Shown here: piece by piece, positions 6,247 through 7,167 of the stretch
Layout: every line of letters starts with the position of its first letter
Position numbering within the stretch: position 1 is the stretch's first letter
Source: Euryarchaeota archaeon UBA556
Lineage (GTDB): Archaea > Thermoplasmatota > Poseidoniia > Poseidoniales > Thalassarchaeaceae
Reading direction: 5' to 3'
NCBI GenBank assembly: GCA_002494975.1
Contig: DADI01000002.1
Location: 1-7,167, forward strand
Length of the DNA: 7,167 nt
The notes under the pieces: model-generated
The model's database searches: none
What the model saw: the letters and a program-made list of their open reading frames with translations, nothing else
Told to the model about the DNA's origin: nothing
Translations under genes and position numbers: made by a program

Positions 6247-6474
6247 CTTCTTTCTTTTACGATTCCATTTCTTGATTCGAGGAAGTTGCCATTTGATAAT
6301 ACCAGTCCAAAAAACGATTCCTAAGACCGCAGTTGCAACAAAATTGGTCACTCCTGGCTGATCGTTCCAATATCCTGTGTCGCCACTGAATGTTATCGCA
6401 CCGAAATAAAACGAAATACAAAATCCAAAGCCGAGATGAACCCCACGAAGAATAGTGTTCCAATTCCTTGCCAA
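6226..6474 (-). CDS. Small two-helix membrane protein, unknown function
   Basis: 82 residues from TTG (6474-6472) to TAA (6228-6226). The TTG is supported by AGAGG seven bases upstream, which lies in the last codons of the miniprotein gene. That gene's stop is only 2 bases away, so the two are probably co-translated. Two hydrophobic segments are visible: about 10-29 (LRGVHLGFGFCISFYFGAIT) and about 43-62 (TNFVATAVLGIVFWTGIIKW). They are separated by a short polar loop with SGDTGYWNDQPG. The C-terminal tail is strongly basic (RIKKWNRKRKK), which by the positive-inside rule places both ends in the cytoplasm. No family recognised. Pairing with an Fe-S-type miniprotein hints at a redox or stress role, but this is only context. 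The 3' end lies within a perfect inverted repeat. Confidence 0.65.
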   Translation of the reverse strand: MARNWNTILRGVHLGFGFCISFYFGAITFSGDTGYWNDQPGVTNFVATAVLGIVFWTGIIKWQLPRIKKWNRKRKKNISTNE

Positions 6475-6476
6475 GT

Positions 6477-6596
6477 TTATTCCTCTTTTACACTCTCTTG
6501 ATGTTCTTTCAATTTAGTTTCAAATTCTTCTTGGGATAAACCATGCCAACCTATACACATTCCTGTTGGTGATCTACCGCATCCGCATTTACTCAT
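6477..6596 (-). CDS. 39-residue CDGSH-like iron-sulfur miniprotein
   Basis: ATG at 6596-6594 to TAA at 6479-6477. The sequence starts MSKCGCGRSPTGMCIGWHGL and continues SQEEFETKLK to an acidic end. The motif CxCxxS-x4-CxGxH (C4, C6, S9, C14, G16, H18) mirrors the three-Cys/one-His [2Fe-2S] ligand set of CDGSH proteins (CxCxxS-x5-CDG[SA]H), shortened by one residue between Ser and the third Cys. The rest is one predicted helix. The start has AGGAG nine bases upstream (6610-6606). The gene leads a two-gene unit with the membrane protein and is divergent from an HxlR-type regulator. I predict a small [2Fe-2S] (or zinc) binding protein used in electron transfer or redox sensing. I recall similar short 'CGCGRSPTG.C.GWH' proteins in bacteria but no assigned function. 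Confidence 0.7.
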   Translation of the reverse strand: MSKCGCGRSPTGMCIGWHGLSQEEFETKLKEHQESVKEE

Positions 6597-6633
6597 AATA
6601 TTCAGCTCCTAGTAAACATCGCACTTGACTTGA

Positions 6634-6641
6634 GTATTAAG
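6634..6641 (-). promoter_or_regulatory. Candidate TATA box for the miniprotein operon
   Basis: The coding strand reads CTTAATAC about 40 bases before the ATG at 6596. Initiation about 25 bases downstream (near 6612) would give a short leader that just includes the AGGAG ribosome site at 6610-6606. The spacing is consistent; the box itself is a weak match. Confidence 0.3.
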
Positions 6642-6669
6642 GAGGAGAAGTCTCAATCTTGGCACTACA

Positions 6670-6685
6670 GTATCATGAGTGATAC
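6670..6685. promoter_or_regulatory. Palindromic candidate operator upstream of HxlR-type gene
   Basis: GTATCATGAGTGATAC is a perfect inverted repeat with 6-bp arms and a 4-base centre. It sits directly before the TATA-like box of the regulator gene and within the divergent intergenic region. Dimeric HxlR proteins bind such dyads near their own promoters, so autoregulation, perhaps with control of the divergent miniprotein operon, is a reasonable inference. Confidence 0.45.
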
Positions 6686-6692
6686 TTGCAAG

Positions 6693-6700
6693 TTGATATA
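6693..6700 (+). promoter_or_regulatory. TATA box for HxlR-type gene, leaderless spacing
   Basis: TTGATATA is centred about 25 bases before the ATG at 6722, with purine-containing GCAAG just upstream in the BRE position. The spacing predicts transcription starting at or next to the ATG, a leaderless mRNA. This is the main reason to prefer the ATG at 6722 over the TTG at 6686, which overlaps the promoter. Confidence 0.45.
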
Positions 6701-6721
6701 CAGAGACTACTTAGTGACATT

Positions 6722-7054
6722 ATGCAACCAGTAACTGAAGTGAAGCCAATATGCCTTCAATCCGCAGTAAAAAACACCATTGAAATGCTTGGGAAATCTC
6801 ACGTGTTAGAGATTCTCTATTTTCTGTCCAGGAGAGAAGGCCCAGTAAGATTCAATGAACTCAAGCGTGAGTTGTCGATTACTGCAACGACCCTGAGTCG
6901 AAGGTTGGACGAGTTTATTGAATTCGAACTTGTCACAAGAGAAGTTTTTGCTGAAGTTCCAGCACGTGTCGAGTATACATGTTCGATGAAAGGGAAAACA
7001 CTTCGACCCGTTCTTCGGGATCTGTTTGAATGGGCTGAAAGTAATAATTCCTAG
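6722..7054 (+). CDS. HxlR-family winged-helix transcriptional regulator
   Basis: 110 residues from ATG 6722 to TAG 7052-7054, typical for HxlR/MarR-like single-domain dimeric regulators. Core features in order are an N-terminal Cys (ICLQSA, residue 11), MLGKSHVLEILYFLSRREGPVRF, NELKRELSITATTLSRRLDEF (recognition helix), ELVTREVFAEVPARVEYTCSM (wing), and a dimer helix LRPVLRDLFEWAES. The family normally carries one Cys at this N-terminal spot, and in some members it senses quinones, disulfides or aldehydes. The usual CPV.R.. start is here changed to CLQSAV, and the common 'GGKW' turn is GKSH. An in-frame TTG at 6686 would add 12 residues but falls across the TATA-like box. A palindrome lies at 6670-6685. 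A second gene follows 12 bases after the stop. The likely role is redox or metabolite-responsive control of itself and neighbours. Confidence 0.85.
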   Translation: MQPVTEVKPICLQSAVKNTIEMLGKSHVLEILYFLSRREGPVRFNELKRELSITATTLSRRLDEFIEFELVTREVFAEVPARVEYTCSMKGKTLRPVLRDLFEWAESNNS

Positions 7055-7066
7055 GGTGATTCAGAA

Positions 7067-7167
7067 TTGAAAGTTATATCAAAATTCAAAGTGACCAAAG
7101 GTTACGGAGTATGGAAAAAAGAATTCGAGTCAAACGAGGCCATGAGGCTAAAAGATAACGTTAGAGT
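7067..7167 (+). CDS. Start of a small unknown protein, cut by window end
   Basis: TTG at 7067-7069 opens a frame that stays open to the window edge (33 codons): MKVISKFKVTKGYGVWKKEF, then ESNEAMRLKDNVR. A good GGTGAT ribosome site (7055-7060) lies six bases upstream, and the gene begins 12 bases after the HxlR-type stop, so they are likely co-transcribed. The beginning (beta strand, then 'GY..WKK.F(E/D)SNE..R') resembles small ferredoxin-like alpha/beta-barrel proteins of about 90-100 residues (DUF3764-like or ABM-like), but too little is visible to assign a family. No ATG in the same frame gives a better start; the ATG at 7113 is in another frame and soon meets a stop. Confidence 0.55.
   Translation, partial: MKVISKFKVTKGYGVWKKEFESNEAMRLKDNVR

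Noticed and set aside
6257..6463. 68-codon frame on the - strand inside the membrane protein gene
   Set aside because: Out-of-frame shadow; the TTG-started frame has two membrane segments, a ribosome site and coupling to the upstream gene.
6686..6721. 12-residue N-terminal extension of the HxlR-type protein from TTG 6686
   Set aside because: It overlaps the TATA-like box, and the family usually starts shortly before the conserved Cys.
6675..6734. Short 19-residue frame from the ATG inside the palindrome
   Set aside because: It stops after 19 codons in a different frame from the regulator; no sign of coding.

Overview
The window looks like AT-rich genomic DNA from a euryarchaeon, most plausibly a marine planktonic lineage such as Poseidoniales (Marine Group II) or a relative. 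The lineage is inferred. The support is an archaeal-type PolB2 DNA polymerase with its small partner protein, TATA-like boxes about 25 bases ahead of starts, a lipobox leader, an acidic and sequon-rich exported protein, and TTG starts preceded by GGTGA/GAGG ribosome sites. No rRNA, tRNA, CRISPR array or insertion sequence was seen.

Layout: (1) 1-747 (+) is the C-terminal part of a tyrosine-rich, almost lysine-free, probably surface or secreted protein. (2) 791-961 (-) is a 56-residue putative lipoprotein, tail-to-tail with it. (3) 1080-1871 (+) is a RecA/RadA-like protein with a degraded Walker A. (4) 4388-1742 (-) is a two-gene operon: a small MGRT-type protein, then PolB2, joined by an 8-base start/stop overlap. 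The PolB2 3' end runs 130 bases antisense into the RadA-like gene. (5) 4464-4798 holds an open frame without a normal start codon and an oligo-T terminator. (6) 4799-6022 (-) is gshA, a glutamate-cysteine ligase of the Acidithiobacillus/proteobacterial family. (7) 6100-6246 holds a possible regulator remnant and a perfect 12-bp inverted repeat. (8) 6596-6226 (-) is a two-gene unit: a 39-residue CDGSH-like Fe-S miniprotein, then an 82-residue two-helix membrane protein. (9) 6722-7167 (+), divergent from it, is an HxlR-type regulator with a palindrome at its promoter, followed by the start of another gene.

Two themes emerge. The centre (1080-4388) is a candidate DNA-damage-tolerance module: a proofreading-deficient PolB2, its small companion and an ATPase-dead RecA-fold protein. 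This parallels the bacterial ImuA/ImuB/DnaE2 mutasome in parts list, though not in homology. The right side (4799-7167) has a thiol/redox flavour: gamma-glutamylcysteine synthesis, a probable [2Fe-2S] miniprotein and an HxlR regulator that keeps an N-terminal cysteine. Functional links between these genes are inferred from position and family.
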